In this document: positions 10,621 through 23,444 of the stretch, one piece after another | How positions within the stretch are numbered: position 1 is the first letter of the stretch | Layout: every line of letters starts with the position of its first letter | NCBI RefSeq assembly: GCF_902167145.1 | Contig: NC_050098.1 | Coordinates: 19,302,501 to 19,366,500 of the forward strand | Source: Zea mays | Taxonomy: Eukaryota; Streptophyta; Magnoliopsida; Poales; Poaceae | Direction: 5' to 3' | Length of the DNA stretch: 64,000 bases | Notes under the pieces: model-generated | What the model saw: the letters and a program-made list of their open reading frames with translations, nothing else | The model's database searches: none | What the model was told of the DNA's origin: nothing | Made by a program: the position numbers and the translations under genes

Positions 10621-12960
10621 TGCATGTGGTTAACTTTTTTTGACTTATCCTTGTAAAGAAAGAACAACATGATGAGTACGCCAGCAAGGTAGCACATGCT
10701 AGGTTTGAAAGAAGGAAACAGAGGAGCAAAAAATAAAACGATTCACCCTATCTTATCTTGGATAGTGGAGGCCCACGAGGGTGATGAAGATGAGGAAAAC
10801 ACTTCTAGACTTGTGAGCTCATCGATCTTGCTAAGTAGAGTACTATACATAAAAACAGTAGCAAGTGGAGGAGGATGTTTGGATGTCTCAAGCTGTCAAT
10901 GAATTGGAGGCCTAATACATTAGGCAAAAGGGAGATGAGGCAGAGAAAGGTGAGCTCAGCCATATGAATCAGGTTAGGGTAGAGGATTGGAATGAGGACG
11001 ACGAGTTGCTCTATAATGGTGGTGGTGACTAACATAGTATGTTGTAGCAAATAATTTTTATAGAAAGTATTATACTTGTTGCGCTTTTCAATATCATTGG
11101 TTACATGTCTGCGAGAGGCTATCAATAGATATTTTAGATAATTGCTTATCCTTTTTCATACTTTTTATACAAAGGCTTAGTCTATTGTCACTTATATGAT
11201 CCAAAACTAGAGGTGATATCTTTAAATTTTTGTTTATATTTTGAAGCATATGCTAATACTATTTCTAAAATTTGCTTTTGTAAATAGTACCATACAAAAA
11301 ATGGTGATATTTTAGAAATATCTTTAAAAGGGGTTAAAAATACCTAAGCCAGATGTGTCTCATTATGCGGGGTGGCACAATAAGCCTCTACCACACCTAG
11401 GTGGGTGGTGCAACAGTATAGTTTAGCTACGCCATGGGTCCGGGTTTGGCAAGGCTGCAACATGCCGATTCAAAAAAGGCTACAATATGCAAAAAAAAAC
11501 AAACTATGTCTATGTCCGGCTTGTGGCACTAACACATATAATTCAAATACAATTCAATAACACATATAAGCCAAAGTCAAATGCACTAACTCATACAAAG
11601 TCGAAGTCAAGTGCACTAACACATGTAAGTTAAAGTAAGCAAAATGAATCAGTCAAACATATAATGCATAAGTTATCAGGGAACATGTCAGATGCAAACC
11701 AATCACTTGAGACAAACCATGTAAACAATCATGATACTTTTTCAAAACAACCCTCCCACCGTGTGTCGGCTTTTAAAACGGCCCTTCCACCCCTCCTGAT
11801 ATATTTTCAAATACACCATCCTACCTCCACCAATGTATTGGTTTGCATGTTTTGCACTAAGTGGTTGGTTTGCACCTAATATATCCCGCAAGTTATCCAT
11901 ACTCATAGTCAGTTCTAACTAAAGTGTAATATAAATTATATGGTCTAATTAATCACCATACGTCTCGAGTGTGTATCAAGTCTGTGATTGCCTCTGTCTC
12001 TTCTACTTTTAAGGGAACATGTTCAGAGTGAATGGAACATTGATGAGGAGGGAATGATGAAACTGGTGCATGCCACTAAGACCCTACAATTAGATCATAA
12101 CAAACTTAAGCGCTAGAATATGTATGGTGGATACTAAAGTCATTATATAAAAGGTATATAATATTTACTTATTCCATATGCTAGGTCCCAAGCGGTGTAC
12201 CAAGCTATGATGTGCTAATCTCCTATACTAGATAAGAGTCCAACCATATTATTGTACATGGAAACCATCGCCATCTTTGCCATCGTGCCTCCATCAATAT
12301 GTACAATCTCTTGGTTTTGTCATGAGAGGTCGATGTGCGCGCAACCAGTGGTAGAGGACGCTTAAAAAATTAGGTATGGTAGCAGGGAACGTACCGAGAA
12401 TCTGGATTGCAGGTTCTAAGGCAACATCGACCAGCGGGTACTTGTTATCAATGGTGGACACGCTAGTGGCGGTGGAGCTATGCCAACAGGGCGTGGAGGT
12501 AGATGAGCTCGTGCATGCAGGGTCACGGTGCGAGCGTCTGCGTGTGGCTTTGGACTTTAGAGCTAGAGGCAGCCTAACTACACACCGTGTAGCTAGATGA
12601 GCGGCTATGTGTGAAGGTGGGTGGTAGATCAAGAGGGGTGTGGTCTCGCCACTGAGCAAGAGTGTTAGAGGCTAGAGAGGGAGTGGGAAAAGCCGTGGGG
12701 GAACCGTCGAGGCGCTAGGCACGGGCGTGCTCGTGTGAATGCACTGTTAGGTGCCCCGCACGTGGAGGGAGGTGCTGGATCAAGAGAGGACACGGTCCCG
12801 TAGTCTGGCAAGAGCGCTAGTGGGGGATAGAGAGTGGTGCAAAGCGCTAGGTGCAGTCACGCAGAGCGGGTGGTGGTTGATGGCTCACGGCTAGGATCTA
12901 GGAGCCTAGAAGGAGTCATGTGTTGTGCATAGCGATGGAGCAAATATCTTCTAGTTTGGT
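10621..12960. other. Old AT-rich intergenic sequence, no supported gene
   Basis: I see no intact reading frame over about 120 codons, no LTR end pair and no transposase motif. At 11525-11640 there is a loose run of related ~40-bp pieces built on CACTAACACAT and AAAGTCAA. Bases 12400-12900 are more GC-rich, with partly repeated phrases such as GCGCTAG and GGTGGT, possibly an eroded LTR interior. Confidence 0.4.
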
Positions 12961-13740
12961 GGGTCGGACCAAGGTACGACACAAGCTAAACTATGCCATA
13001 TCGGTCCCTCTGCCCCTACGTGTAGCTAAAGTCATAGGAACCCTTGTATCCAAAGAACTAGCTATAGTTATCAAGGAGCTAGATATTGTCGAGCTATAGT
13101 CTGCCTCCCATGGAGTACTCATATAGTTCAAGTTTGTGAAGAATATGATGGACCAAAGTGTCAATAATATGAGTAACGCAAGGTACATCGATAGTTAAGA
13201 TTGCTGGGACTTGACACATGGGCTCGAGCACTCAAGGGCAGGTGAGACAAACTATGCACGTCAAAACAAATGACAGGGGAGCTCAAACGTCTTATCAAGC
13301 ATGTCTCGTCTAGAAGCTAGATGGGGTATTTATAGGGTAACCAAGGGTCTAGAGCCTAAAGTAAATACATACCCTTGATTACCTACTACATTCCTGGAAT
13401 ATACTATACAACGAGATAATTATGAAACAATGCTACCATACGCCTAATTACATCATACATTTTACCCATGGGGGAGAATGATAGGTGGACTCGCTCGGGC
13501 CAATTGGATGTGGCCTAGCTTGCCACAACTTATCTGCACTTGGCCCCTCAGCTCTAAGTCCTAGACGCTTTCGCTCTAAGGGCCTTCGTCTTGGGGTCTT
13601 AGCTCCAACAGCGGCAAGGTCTGCCTTCGCACCTCTTTGGGGGCATGCTCTGATAGGTGTGTCCCTCGCGATGGTGAAGTCTTTAGGCCCTCATTGTCAG
13701 ACTAGATCGACGGCCTTTGCCTTACACTAGTGCAGCCCCC
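12961..13740 (-). repeat. Decayed LTR-like fragment
   Basis: The minus strand carries CCCTATAAATACCCC at about 13326-13340, a good TATA context, in a block that changes from AT-rich to GC-rich as an LTR promoter does. No matching second copy or element ends are in the window, so family and limits are unknown. Confidence 0.3.
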
Positions 13741-14400
13741 ATTGTTGTTGGCGCCTACATAGTCTTCAGATACTGCAGCGAGGTCCCCTGTGTCGAGGAC
13801 GCCCTTCGATCCCTAACTTGTAATCAGGATTAGTTTGTGGTTAGTAGTTGTTGACTATCGAGAGTGGTCGAGGTCTGGTTTGGTCCTCGTACCAACAAAC
13901 ATAATAAAAGAGAAGAGCAATTCGTCTAAGCCCAATCATGTATTCGAGCTAAGTAGCTCAGATGAGGTTTCCTGACTCTATTAGATCGACTCAAACTTGG
14001 GATCAAAGAAGTTTGGGCCATGGGTCTTGACCCAATCAACAAATGGTGCCTTCCCCGACAAGAAAACTTCTAGTTGTTGTGTCTGCACAAATATCCAGGG
14101 AGTAGTCAACAAGGCTTTGGATATGGATCTCCTAGATTATAGCTTGAGTTGTTTTATTTAGTTCGTATCTTGTAATCTTCTTGTAACGACCCCTCTCCTT
14201 AGATTATAAAAGGAAGACTAGACGTCCAGGGGGAGGACATTCAATATATACAAAGCTACCAGCAAAACTAGACGTAGGTATTATCTCTCTATAGAACTTG
14301 AACCAATATAAATTTCTTATGTTCTTGCACTCTTACTTTCTATTCTAGATCACGCTAAGCTCTTGCATACAAATTCACTATCGCATAAAAAATAGGAAGT
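13741..14400 (+). repeat. Decayed LTR-like fragment with TATA box
   Basis: It starts near TGTTGGCGCCTACATAG at 13744. A plus-strand TATA box (TTATAAAAGGAAG) lies at about 14203-14216, followed by ACATTCAATATATAC and a leader-like stretch, as in Gypsy LTRs. There is no second LTR, and the right end is uncertain. Confidence 0.35.
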
Positions 14401-14914
14401 TAGAAGCGAATTCAAAATAAAAAATATATAATGAAATATGTTGTATTGGTTTTGTATATAGCTTTGACCGTAGTAAAAGCATGAAGCAGGCCATGTTTTA
14501 TCCCATAGTCTCCTAAAAATGTTGTATTGGTTGGTGTTTAGGGTAGACAACATCAGTTTGGGATCAAAATGCCTACCCTAAACACCACCCTACCAATTTA
14601 CGATTTAAATCTGCACTAACAAAGGGGGTCGGTTCCCCTTTCGATCACAATCGTGGCACCATCTTCATTATCTATGTGGTGGGATAATTCCACATGACTC
14701 CTTTCAATTGATCTCCTTCTCTAGGGCACAAAAGCCTTCACTCGTCGATGATCCAAAGCCCTCGCCAGCCTCGCCTGTCGGTGGCTATCTAGGTGGGGAG
14801 CGATGAAGAACGAGACTCCCAAACCTAGGGGATGACCTATTTGCAAATGAGCGCTCTCCGTCATAGCCCATGTGGCATTGATCTTCCACGTGCAGACCCA
14901 TTAGGATGGCTAAT
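14401..14914. other. Unassigned intergenic sequence
   Basis: AT-rich to neutral sequence with no gene, LTR end or repeat that I can name. Confidence 0.4.
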
Positions 14915-15690
14915 TTACAGCACCTAGAGGGCGTGAATATGTGATCCTGCAAAATAAACTTAAAACAACACAAACTTGGTCTAATAATTGAGTTAGCGCA
15001 AACTAAAACCAAGTTTAGGTGAGATGAAGAGAGAAAAGTTCACTTCACTTGATTGCTCTTTCAAGATATGAATGATACTAAGAGCAATATTACAAGTGAG
15101 AAAGGAGAACTTAGGAAAAAGGAAAAATCACAATAGAGTAAATGAGACTAGAGACACGATGATTTTTATCTCGTGGTTCGATCAAGCGTAATATGCTTGC
15201 CTACTCCATGTTGTGGTGTCCCAATGGACAAGGGTTACACTCAACCCCTCTCAAGTGATCCAAAGATCAAACTTGAGTGCTACGGTTCTTCCTTATATCA
15301 TGTATTTCCATTTGTGAGGAATCTCTCTCATAGCCTTACAAATGATCAAAATCACAACTTAGAGTAAGGAAGGGAAATAGAGTACACACACAAGAGCACA
15401 ATGCAGCAACACACACAAGAATCATAAAGGCAAAAGTGCAAGAACACAAGATCATAGAAACAACATAGAACTCATGCTCAGATCTCACTAAAACCACTAG
15501 CAGGCATGGTCGCAGCGTGTCAGAGTGTTGTATAGCTCTTAGTATGCTTAGGTACTAGTTGGAGACGCATAGGGGGTACTTTTATATCCCTAAGGGCCTT
15601 AGAGTCGTTACCTCCTCCAAATGGAAGCTTGAAAACTTCCCTGTCTATGGGTGCACTAGACCGTCCGGTGGACCGTCCACAGTAATGGTT
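14915..15690 (-). repeat. Truncated, diverged Opie/Ji-like Copia LTR fragment
   Basis: It starts with AGCACCTAGAGGGCGTGAAT, which matches the inner (sense 3') end of the LTR at 27040. It follows the same order of blocks: TTTATCTCGTGGTTCG, TGGTGTCCCAATGG and a CACTCAACCCCTCTCAAGTG run. It fades at about 15660-15690 in a short GTCCGGTGGACCGTCC palindrome. It is more diverged and shorter than the two LTRs of the nested Copia element. Confidence 0.6.
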
Positions 15691-16133
15691 GACAGAAGAT
15701 CTGATTGGTGTTGAAAGTCGCCTATAGAGGGTGGATAGAAAACACCTGAAAATTATAAACTTTGAACACAAACTTCACCCAAGGTTAGCGTTAGAACTAG
15801 TAGTAATGAAATCAGAGTGCGGAAGAGAAATTCTTCTTGCTTAGAGTTGCTCAATCAATTGTGGATTACTTTGGGAGCCAATTCAAATCGAATGCAAGCA
15901 AGAGAACTAGAGAGAGGAGAGAGTAAGAATCAAATCTCAAAGCAAGATTAACACAAAGACATGAGCGATTTGTTTCCTGAGGTTCAGTTCCGAAGAACCT
16001 ACTCCCTATTGAGGAGGCCACGTAGGCCGGGTCTCTTTTAACCCTTTCCCTCTCCCAAACGGTCACTTAGACCGGTTGAGTTCTTCTTCTTAATCTCGAG
16101 GGTCACTTAGACCCTACAAGGATCATCACACAC
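15691..16133 (-). repeat. Second, different Copia-like LTR fragment
   Basis: A new sequence type begins at about 15708 (GTTGAAAGTCGCCTATAGAGG) and runs into the Tekay insertion point at 16134. The phrases GGTCACTTAGACC and GGTTCAGTTCCGAAGAACC are of the kind found in maize low-copy Copia LTRs. The family is not assigned. If this was the insertion target, its remaining part should continue beyond the right edge of the window. Confidence 0.35.
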
Positions 16134-19100
16134 TGTCACACCCGGTTTTGGAAGGTAAACCGAATGCAAACCATGTACGTGTCAGGATCAGAACTCACGT
16201 ACACAGCGATTACATAATTCAGCATCATCACACAATGCTTGAATTAAATAGCGGAAAGGTACTTAGTTACATCAAGATGTCTGAGACATCCATAGAGTCT
16301 AATACATATCCATAGTGTTTAATAATAACATCAAAGTGCGGAGTAACGAAACGTAGAATGTAAGCCTACATAAGCAGCTAACTGGGGGGTTTGCCACTAA
16401 GATAAACTAGAACTAATCGTATTCCTAGAACTCCTTGAAGTCATCTATGTTGCCAGCTTCACCTCCTGAGCACTGAGAACAGTGGGGACAACCTGGGGTG
16501 GGGTGGTTTGTAAAGCAAGGGTGAGTACACTTCAACGTACTCAGCAAATGTCCCGTCTGGCTAAAGTGGACTAGCTATATGTGGAGTTTAAAGTTAAGCG
16601 GTTGCTTTTAGTTGGTCAAGTTTTATTACTATAAGTAGAGCCAAGTTTTAGTAATAACCCAGTTATTATCCAGAGGCACTCCCTCCAAGAGGAAATACCA
16701 GAGATCAGGATTATAATCACCATTGTTAATCATCATCATAAAAGTAACCATTGTTCTTCTAATCGAAGAGGATCCCAAGGCTGCTCATAACCGCGAGCAT
16801 GGCTAATATACCAGTTTCTAACACTCTGCAGAGGTTGCACACTTTACCCACAAGCCGTGATTCCCATTGTGCCTAGGGTTCTAGCCTCCCCATTGATCAC
16901 TACCAAGGTGACCTAGTAGGGTCTCACTATGTAGCCTTTACAAAGATTTCCCAGAGGACATAGCTGCCCGTTAGGTTTCTCCAGTTTGATAAACACAGTA
17001 CATCTCCCTAAAGGAAGGGTGACTAACAAAACCAAATCAAAGAACCTCTGCAACCAGCCTCGGCAGAGCAAGTACTGTGCCCGGACCCCATTGACGGCCC
17101 TACGACGAAGCCAACTACTCCTCTGGTTTCTCTAATTAATCAACTAAGGGCGTCCCATTCCACCCTCATGGTTGCACTGTTATCTCGGGTTGTCACTCCC
17201 CAAACAGGTCCTTACGGAGAGGCACTCAGGAAAGAGCCTGAGCCCCCTAAAGTAATCACAAGGACCCCATCGGGATAACATCATCGTATCATAAAAGATC
17301 ACATCATGTTCATTGATTAAGTTTAAGCAATAGCATAAGCTAACCATGATTAACCCAAAAAGGTAAACAAGGGTAAGGGAAATACAAACTAGTCAATCCT
17401 TAAGTTTCAGTAATGTAATGCGGGACAGTGAATTATAAAGTATAGTAGGACATAGTAGGTCTGAGGACACTTGCCTTCACCAGGTTGTTGCTCAGGGAGG
17501 TCTCCAACAACACACTCAGGAACCTCGTACTGCTCGTTGTCTAAGTAAAGCGAGCATACATTCAATACATTTGGAAAAGTATAAATGAATAGCACATCAA
17601 ACATTTACAATCATTGACACATAACTCAAAAAGGTATAGTATTAAGTGTAGGGGAATGATATCAAGTTACAAAGAAAACGGAGTAATCCTAATTGGGGAA
17701 TTGATTACTCTCTAAATGTTTAGGACATAGCTCAAAAAGGTTAAGTAGTGATTAAAACAAAGGAAAGTTAGAATTATAATATAAACTACTCTCATTTAGG
17801 AATTTGACTACCTTTTAGGTATTATCCATAATTACATTCCTAATTCTGTTTATGTTATTAAGGCCTAAAGGTTAATTCCAAAAATAAATCCAAGTGATGC
17901 ATAACACTAATCTCACAAGATTGAATGTACTTTATTCCTATGGTTCTTCTTTTATTTATTTCATTAAATAAATAAATATATACTTTAATTCTATATTCCA
18001 AGTGTAAAAATTAAAGTATGAAGATTACAGTTGACTATATTTTATTTGAACAGAGAATAATCTTGTGAACATTTTGCAATTTGAACCACTAAATTTGGAG
18101 TTTAAATGAAAAAGATATGAAATAAACAAGTTTTGAAGTTTGAAATATGAAATTAAGGCTAAATCTGTAATTAAATAAAAGTCCAGGGGCTATTTTAAAG
18201 AAACCAGGGACCTATGCGCTAAAACAGAGGACGGCGGGTTGATTTCCTAAAACCAGGGGGTTCTTAAGCAAAATGACCACGCGAAGGGGTACGGGGTAAT
18301 CTCAGCCATCGGATCAGAAACGGACGACCCAGATTAGATTGCGCGGGCGCGGGCGCGCGGACGCGATTGACAAGCAGGGCTAGGGCGTCAGCGAGCCAGG
18401 GCGGACTGACCAGTCGGGCCCAGGGGCAGAGACACGAGTGAGGGGGAGAGAGGAGAGACAGTTGGATCTAGATCGGACGACTACGATTAGATCCGCTCGG
18501 GTTAGCTCTACACTGTCCGATCTCAGGCGAACGACCGAGATCTAACGGCAGGGGGCGGACATGGGCGCGGTGACGCCGCTCGGTCCCGCGACGGGAACTC
18601 ACCGGAGACGAGCAGACCGACCACGGTGGGGCACAAGAGGCTTGGGGGTTGGCCTAGGCGCGCACAGGGGGATCTGGCGGACTCAGCCGAGGGCACCACG
18701 CCGGCGCGGGAGCACCAGAGGGCGCTGCACATGGCGAGGCGGACTAACGGCGGCGTGGGGCAACTCTAACGAGCAATTGTGTGTTAACCAGTGCAGTACA
18801 CAGGGAAATAGGGGCGCCGGGAGGTTGCTCACCTTGAGGGGAAGCGCTGGAGGCACGGGGCAACGGCGGAGGCACCGGGACGCGACGGGGCGACGGTGGC
18901 GGAGCTCCGGCTGCGCAAGAACCACTCTGGTGAGCATGGACCGGACAAACCAGAGAGGGGGAGGGCACACCGAAGGGTGTCCCGAGTAGCTGACGGCAAG
19001 GCGAAGCTTACTGTGGCACTGGACGGGGCACGAGCGCAACGACGGCCACTGAACAGGCGGTGGACGTCGGCGGGCGATGGCAGAGGTTCTCGGTTCGCAT

Positions 19101-19753
19101 GGGCAGAGCGAGAGAGAGGGCGAGAGAGCTGGTCAGAGGGCGCAAATGGAAGAGGGGAGGTGGGCGAGCAGGGCACGGGGTTCAAAAGGGGCGCGGGGGC
19201 TCGGTCGTGGCTAGAGAACGAGCGGACGTGGGCGCGTCCACGGTGGGGAGATCGTGGGTGGGAGGTTGAGGACGGCTGACAGGTGGGGACGGCGGGACAG
19301 AGAGAGGGAGAGAGCGGGCGCTCAGGGTTGCGCCGACAGGCAGGACCCGCCTGTCAGGCAGACGGGGCGCGCGGGCACGGGCGCGCGCGCGGACTAGGCT
19401 ACCTTGGGCCGAATTCGGTTTTCCATTTTCTAGGGAATTTCTAATTGCTTTTCTATTTATTTTCTCTAGGGTTTTCAATTCAAATTCAAATCAAGTTTCA
19501 AATTCAAACCAAATCAAATATGTGCAACAATTCAAAGAATATTTAGGCTCAATATGATGCAACATTCTATGACTCATATGTTTTGGGCAAAATAAATAAA
19601 TAATCCCTCACTAATACAACTAACTCTAATTAAAAGAGAGAGAGAGAGAAAACTAGAGAGAGAGGGAAACTAAAGTGAGATAGAGAACAGTAACACCTGA
19701 ATTTGGATGATCATAAGAAAGAAATTTTATACCCCCAAATTCAGGGTGTTAAA
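16134..19753 (-). repeat. 3' LTR of the Tekay-clade element (~3620 bp)
   Basis: The plus-strand start is TGTCACACCCGGTTTTGG. The right end is placed where GGGTGTTAAA meets a polypurine tract. The sense start reads TTTAACACCC instead of an expected TG, so the last two bases are a guess. It contains a GC-rich island at about 18330-19400 (sense 5' part) and AT-rich flanks. Short open frames in the island recur in the other LTR at 62930-63650 but have no known motif. Confidence 0.85.
19636..19650. repeat. AG microsatellite in the LTR
   Basis: AGAGAGAGAGAGAG with further AGAG pieces to 19675, close to the sense start of the LTR. Confidence 0.7.
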
Positions 19754-19754
19754 G

Positions 19755-19770
19755 ACCTATCCCCCTTAAA
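19755..19770 (-). other. Polypurine tract of the Tekay-clade element
   Basis: The minus strand reads TTTAAGGGGGATAGGTC directly before the 3' LTR, the expected primer for plus-strand DNA synthesis. Confidence 0.65.
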
Positions 19771-19789
19771 AGAATATCGCCCTCGAGAT

Positions 19790-22410
19790 TCAGGGCTGGC
19801 TAGCAAAGAGTTCAGGGTACTTGGCTCTCAGATCATCTTCTCTTTCCCAGGTTGCTTCTTCTTCTGAGTGATGGCCCCATTTGACTTTGCACATTCTGAT
19901 GGTGTTCCTCCGAGTGACTCGATCTGCTGTCTCCGGAATTTGCGTTGGCTTCTCAACGTATGTCAGATCCTCTTGAACTTCAAGGTCTTCCATTGGTAAC
20001 TGCTCTTCTGGTACTCGCAAGCATTTCTTTAACTGAGACACGTGGAACACATCATGCACTGCGAACATGTTCTCTGGTAAGCTGAGTTGATAAGCCACTT
20101 CTCCACGTCTGGCTTGAATCTGATATAGGTCGATATAGCGAGGTGCTAACTTGCCTTTGACTCCAAACCTCTTGGTTCCTCTGATGGGCGACACTTTCAA
20201 GTAAACATAGGCTCCCACTTCAAAACTGAGTTCCCTTCTTTTGGTATCGGCATAGCTTCGCTGTCTGGACTGCGCTGCCTTCAGATTTTCCCGAACCATC
20301 CTGATATTCTCTTCAGCTTTAAGCAAAATCTCTGGGCCGAATACCTGTCTTTTGACGGGTTGGTCCCAATGCAATGGAGTTCTGCAATTCCTCCCATAAA
20401 GTGCTTCGAATGGTGACATCTTCAGACTGGCTTGATAGCTGTTGTTGTAGGAGAATTATGCATACGGTAGCCTCTTGTCCCAACCTAACTGGTCTTGCAA
20501 AGCACAAGCTCTCAACATATCCTCAAGAATCTGGTTGGTTCTCTCAGTCTGACCATCTGCATGTGGGTGATAAGCTGAACTGAATTTCAAGTGTGTACCC
20601 AAAGCTTCGTGTAGCTGCTGCCAAAAGTGAGAAGTAAACTGGGTGCCTCTATCCGATATTATCTTCTTTGGAATACCATACAAGCACACAATCCGAGACA
20701 TGTATAACTCTGCCAACACTGCGCTGTTATAGGTGGTCTTGACTGGTATGAAATGGGCCGCCTTTGTCAAATGGTCCACGACTACCCAGATGGAGTCATA
20801 ACTAGCTCGAGTGCGGGGCAGACCAACTATAAAGTCCATCCCAATCTCATCCCATTTCCACTGAGGAATCTGTAATGGCTGCAACAAACCTACGAGTCTC
20901 TGATGTTCGGCCTTGATCCTCTGACAACTATCGCATCTGGCCACATACTCTGCTATCTCTCTTTTCATGCCATACCACCAGAATCTCTTCTTCAAGTCTT
21001 GGTACATTTTCTCACTACCAGGGTGTATAGAGTATGCTGTCTCATGAGCTTCCTTAAGAATCAGTTCACGAATCGAGGTGATGTTGGGAATGCACAACCT
21101 ATCCTTGAACCATACCACTCCTTCTGCATCTTCACGAAAATCTGGACCTTTACCATCGATGATCAACTGCTAGATCTCGTTGATCTTCTCATCATCCTTC
21201 TGACCTTTTCTGATGTCTTGCTCCAGAGTGGGCTCTAGCTCAATTGTCACTCCTTGAGTGTTGTTCAGAAATCTAAGACTCAACCTATCGAATTCCTTTG
21301 CTAGCTCAAACGGCATCGGGTGAGCGGCCAACATATTGACTTGACTCTTCCTGTTCAGAGCATCTGCAACCACATTTGCTTCGCCTGGGTGATAATAAAT
21401 CTCCAGTTCATAGTCTTTGATCAATTCTAGCCATCTTCGTTGCCTCATGTTTAACTCTGACTGAGTGAATATGTACTTGAGGCTTTTGTGGTCCGTGTAG
21501 ATATCACACTTCTGCCCGTAAAGATAATGTCTCCAGGTTTTAAGTGCATGAACCACTACTGCTAGTTCTAGGTCATGAGTAGGATAATTCTTCTCATGAA
21601 CTTTCAATTGTTGGGACGAGTATGCCACTACTTTCCCTTCCTGCATTAACACACATCCCAGTCTAGTGTACGAAGCATCACAGTATACTGAGAATGGCTT
21701 GTGAACATCTGGCAGAACCAACACTGGTGTTGTTGTCAACTTCTGCTTCAACATCTCAAATGATTCTTGGCACTCTAGGGTCCACTTGAACTCAACCTTC
21801 TTTGCTAGCAGGGTTGTCATTGGTCTGGCAATCTTGGAGAAACCTTTAATGAAACGCCGATAATAACCGGCCATTCCAATGAAACTCTTGATTCCTCGGA
21901 CATCTTTTGGTGCTTTCTAGTCCAGAATTGCTGCTACTTTCTTTGGATCCATAGCTAGTCCATCTCGGTTTATTATATGACCCAAGAATAGAACTTCGCT
22001 GATCCAGAACTCATACTTGCTAAGCTTGGCATACAACTGGCAATCTCGTACCCTTTGAAGAACCTTCCTCAAATGTTTCTCATGCTCTTGCTCATTTTGG
22101 GAATATATAAGAATATCATCAATGAACACCACTATGAACTTGTCGAGGTAGTCCATGAACACACTGTTCATCAGATACATGAAGTAAGCTGGTGCATTCG
22201 TCAATCCAAATGACATAACCATGAACTCATATAGTTCATACTTGGTGATGAATGTTGTCTTCGGTATGTCCGAGGGTCAGATTCTCAGCTGATGGTAACC
22301 TGACCTCAGATCTATCTTTGAGAACACACTGGCTCCTCTCAACTGATCAAATAAGTCTTCAATTCGAGGCAGGGGTACTTATTCTTGACAGTAACTTCAT
22401 TCAAAGCTCT
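19790..22410 (-). pseudogene. pol: Chromovirus pol: RT core, RNase H, integrase, chromodomain; broken
   Basis: Four open segments lie in one frame. Bases 22222-21917 hold the RT core ([12 protein letters not shown], catalytic FIDDILIYS). Bases 21874-21170 hold RNase H ([14 protein letters not shown], a final VADAL). Bases 21166-20456 hold integrase (CDSCQ zinc motif, MDFIVGLP, ISDRGTQFTS, DGQTERTNQ). Bases 20419-19790 hold the integrase tail and a chromodomain (CKVKWGHH, EEATWERED). In-frame stops separate them: TAG at about 21917, TAG at about 21170 and TAA at about 20456. A frameshift lies between 22411 and 22222. The chromodomain places the element among chromoviruses, which use it to steer integration to certain chromatin. 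The chromodomain reading stays open to 19790. Confidence 0.85.
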
Positions 22411-23163
22411 CTAATCGATGCACATCCTCTTCGTGCCATCCTTCTTCTCCACAAATAACACTGGGGCTGCCCAAGGTGAGGTACTTGGCCTTATGTAACC
22501 TTTCTCTAACAACTCATCAATTTGCTTCTTGAGTTCCACCAACTCTGGTCTGGACACTCGATAAGCTCTCTTGGAAATAGGGGCGGTGCCTGGGATATGC
22601 TCTATGGAAAATTCAACTTTCCTTTCAGGTGGCATGCCTGGTAACTCTTCAGGGAATACATCGGGGAATTCTGACACAATCCTAATTGTTTCAATCGGAT
22701 TGGACTCCTTGTCATCTACTGATAAATGGTGACAGGCTCCTTCTAGTTCAGGTAAGTATAGCTTGGTTACTACCTCCTTTCCGGATGGGGACACCAACTT
22801 AACTGTCCTCTTGTCACAACTGACAGTGGCTTGATTTCCGTGTAGCCAATTCATCCCTAGGATGACATCTAACCCTTGAGTTCCCATTACTACTAGGCTA
22901 GCGGGGAAGGCTATCCCCCTTATTTCAATTCTTAGATTCGGACAAATCCTATCGGACTGAACTTTTCCCCCAACTGAATTAACTCTCAAAGGTGGGATCA
23001 TTGGTTCTATGGGGATGTTATGTGATTCTACCCAAGATGCAGAAACAAAAGAATGTGTGGCACCAGTATCAAATAATACTTTTGCTGGGTAGGATTCGAC
23101 TGGAAAAATACCTACTGCCACATCCTGAGCATCCTGGATTGCTTCGGCCTCTAGGTGGTTCAC
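22411..23163 (-). pseudogene. pro: Chromovirus protease and start of RT; broken
   Basis: Open for 250 codons in a frame different from both neighbours. It shows the aspartic protease motif LFDTGATHSF near residue 30, the flap-side motif VILGMNWL near residue 110, and the RT entry region (GYIRPSTSPWAAPVLFV, then KRMCID). It stops at a TAG at 22411-22413 just inside RT. Frameshifts lie on both sides (23163-23445 and 22411-22222). The protease would cut the gag-pol polyprotein. Confidence 0.82.
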
Positions 23164-23444
23164 CTTTCCACGATTGTAGGCCTGACCACGAACTCCTGGT
23201 GCTTATGTGGTGCTCCTTGTCTTGCTGGGGCATTGACTGCTGGCGGTTGCTAGGCTACTTTCTTTGGATAATTCTTCGCCTAGTGATTCTGTTCTCCATA
23301 GTAGAAGCATGCACGACCTCCTACTTGTGCTGGGGCTGCTTGGCCATTCTGGTTGGTTGAGGGGGCAGGAAGACGAGCTGCCTGGTTGTTCTGACGTTGG
23401 TACTAATTTCCTCCCGGTTGAGCATTCTGACGGTATTGCTGCTG

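Noticed and set aside
18561..19480. Open frames in the GC-rich part of the chromovirus LTR, also at 62931-63767
   Set aside because: GC-rich LTR sequence gives long frames on both strands. Lengths change between the two LTR copies, and no motif is visible.
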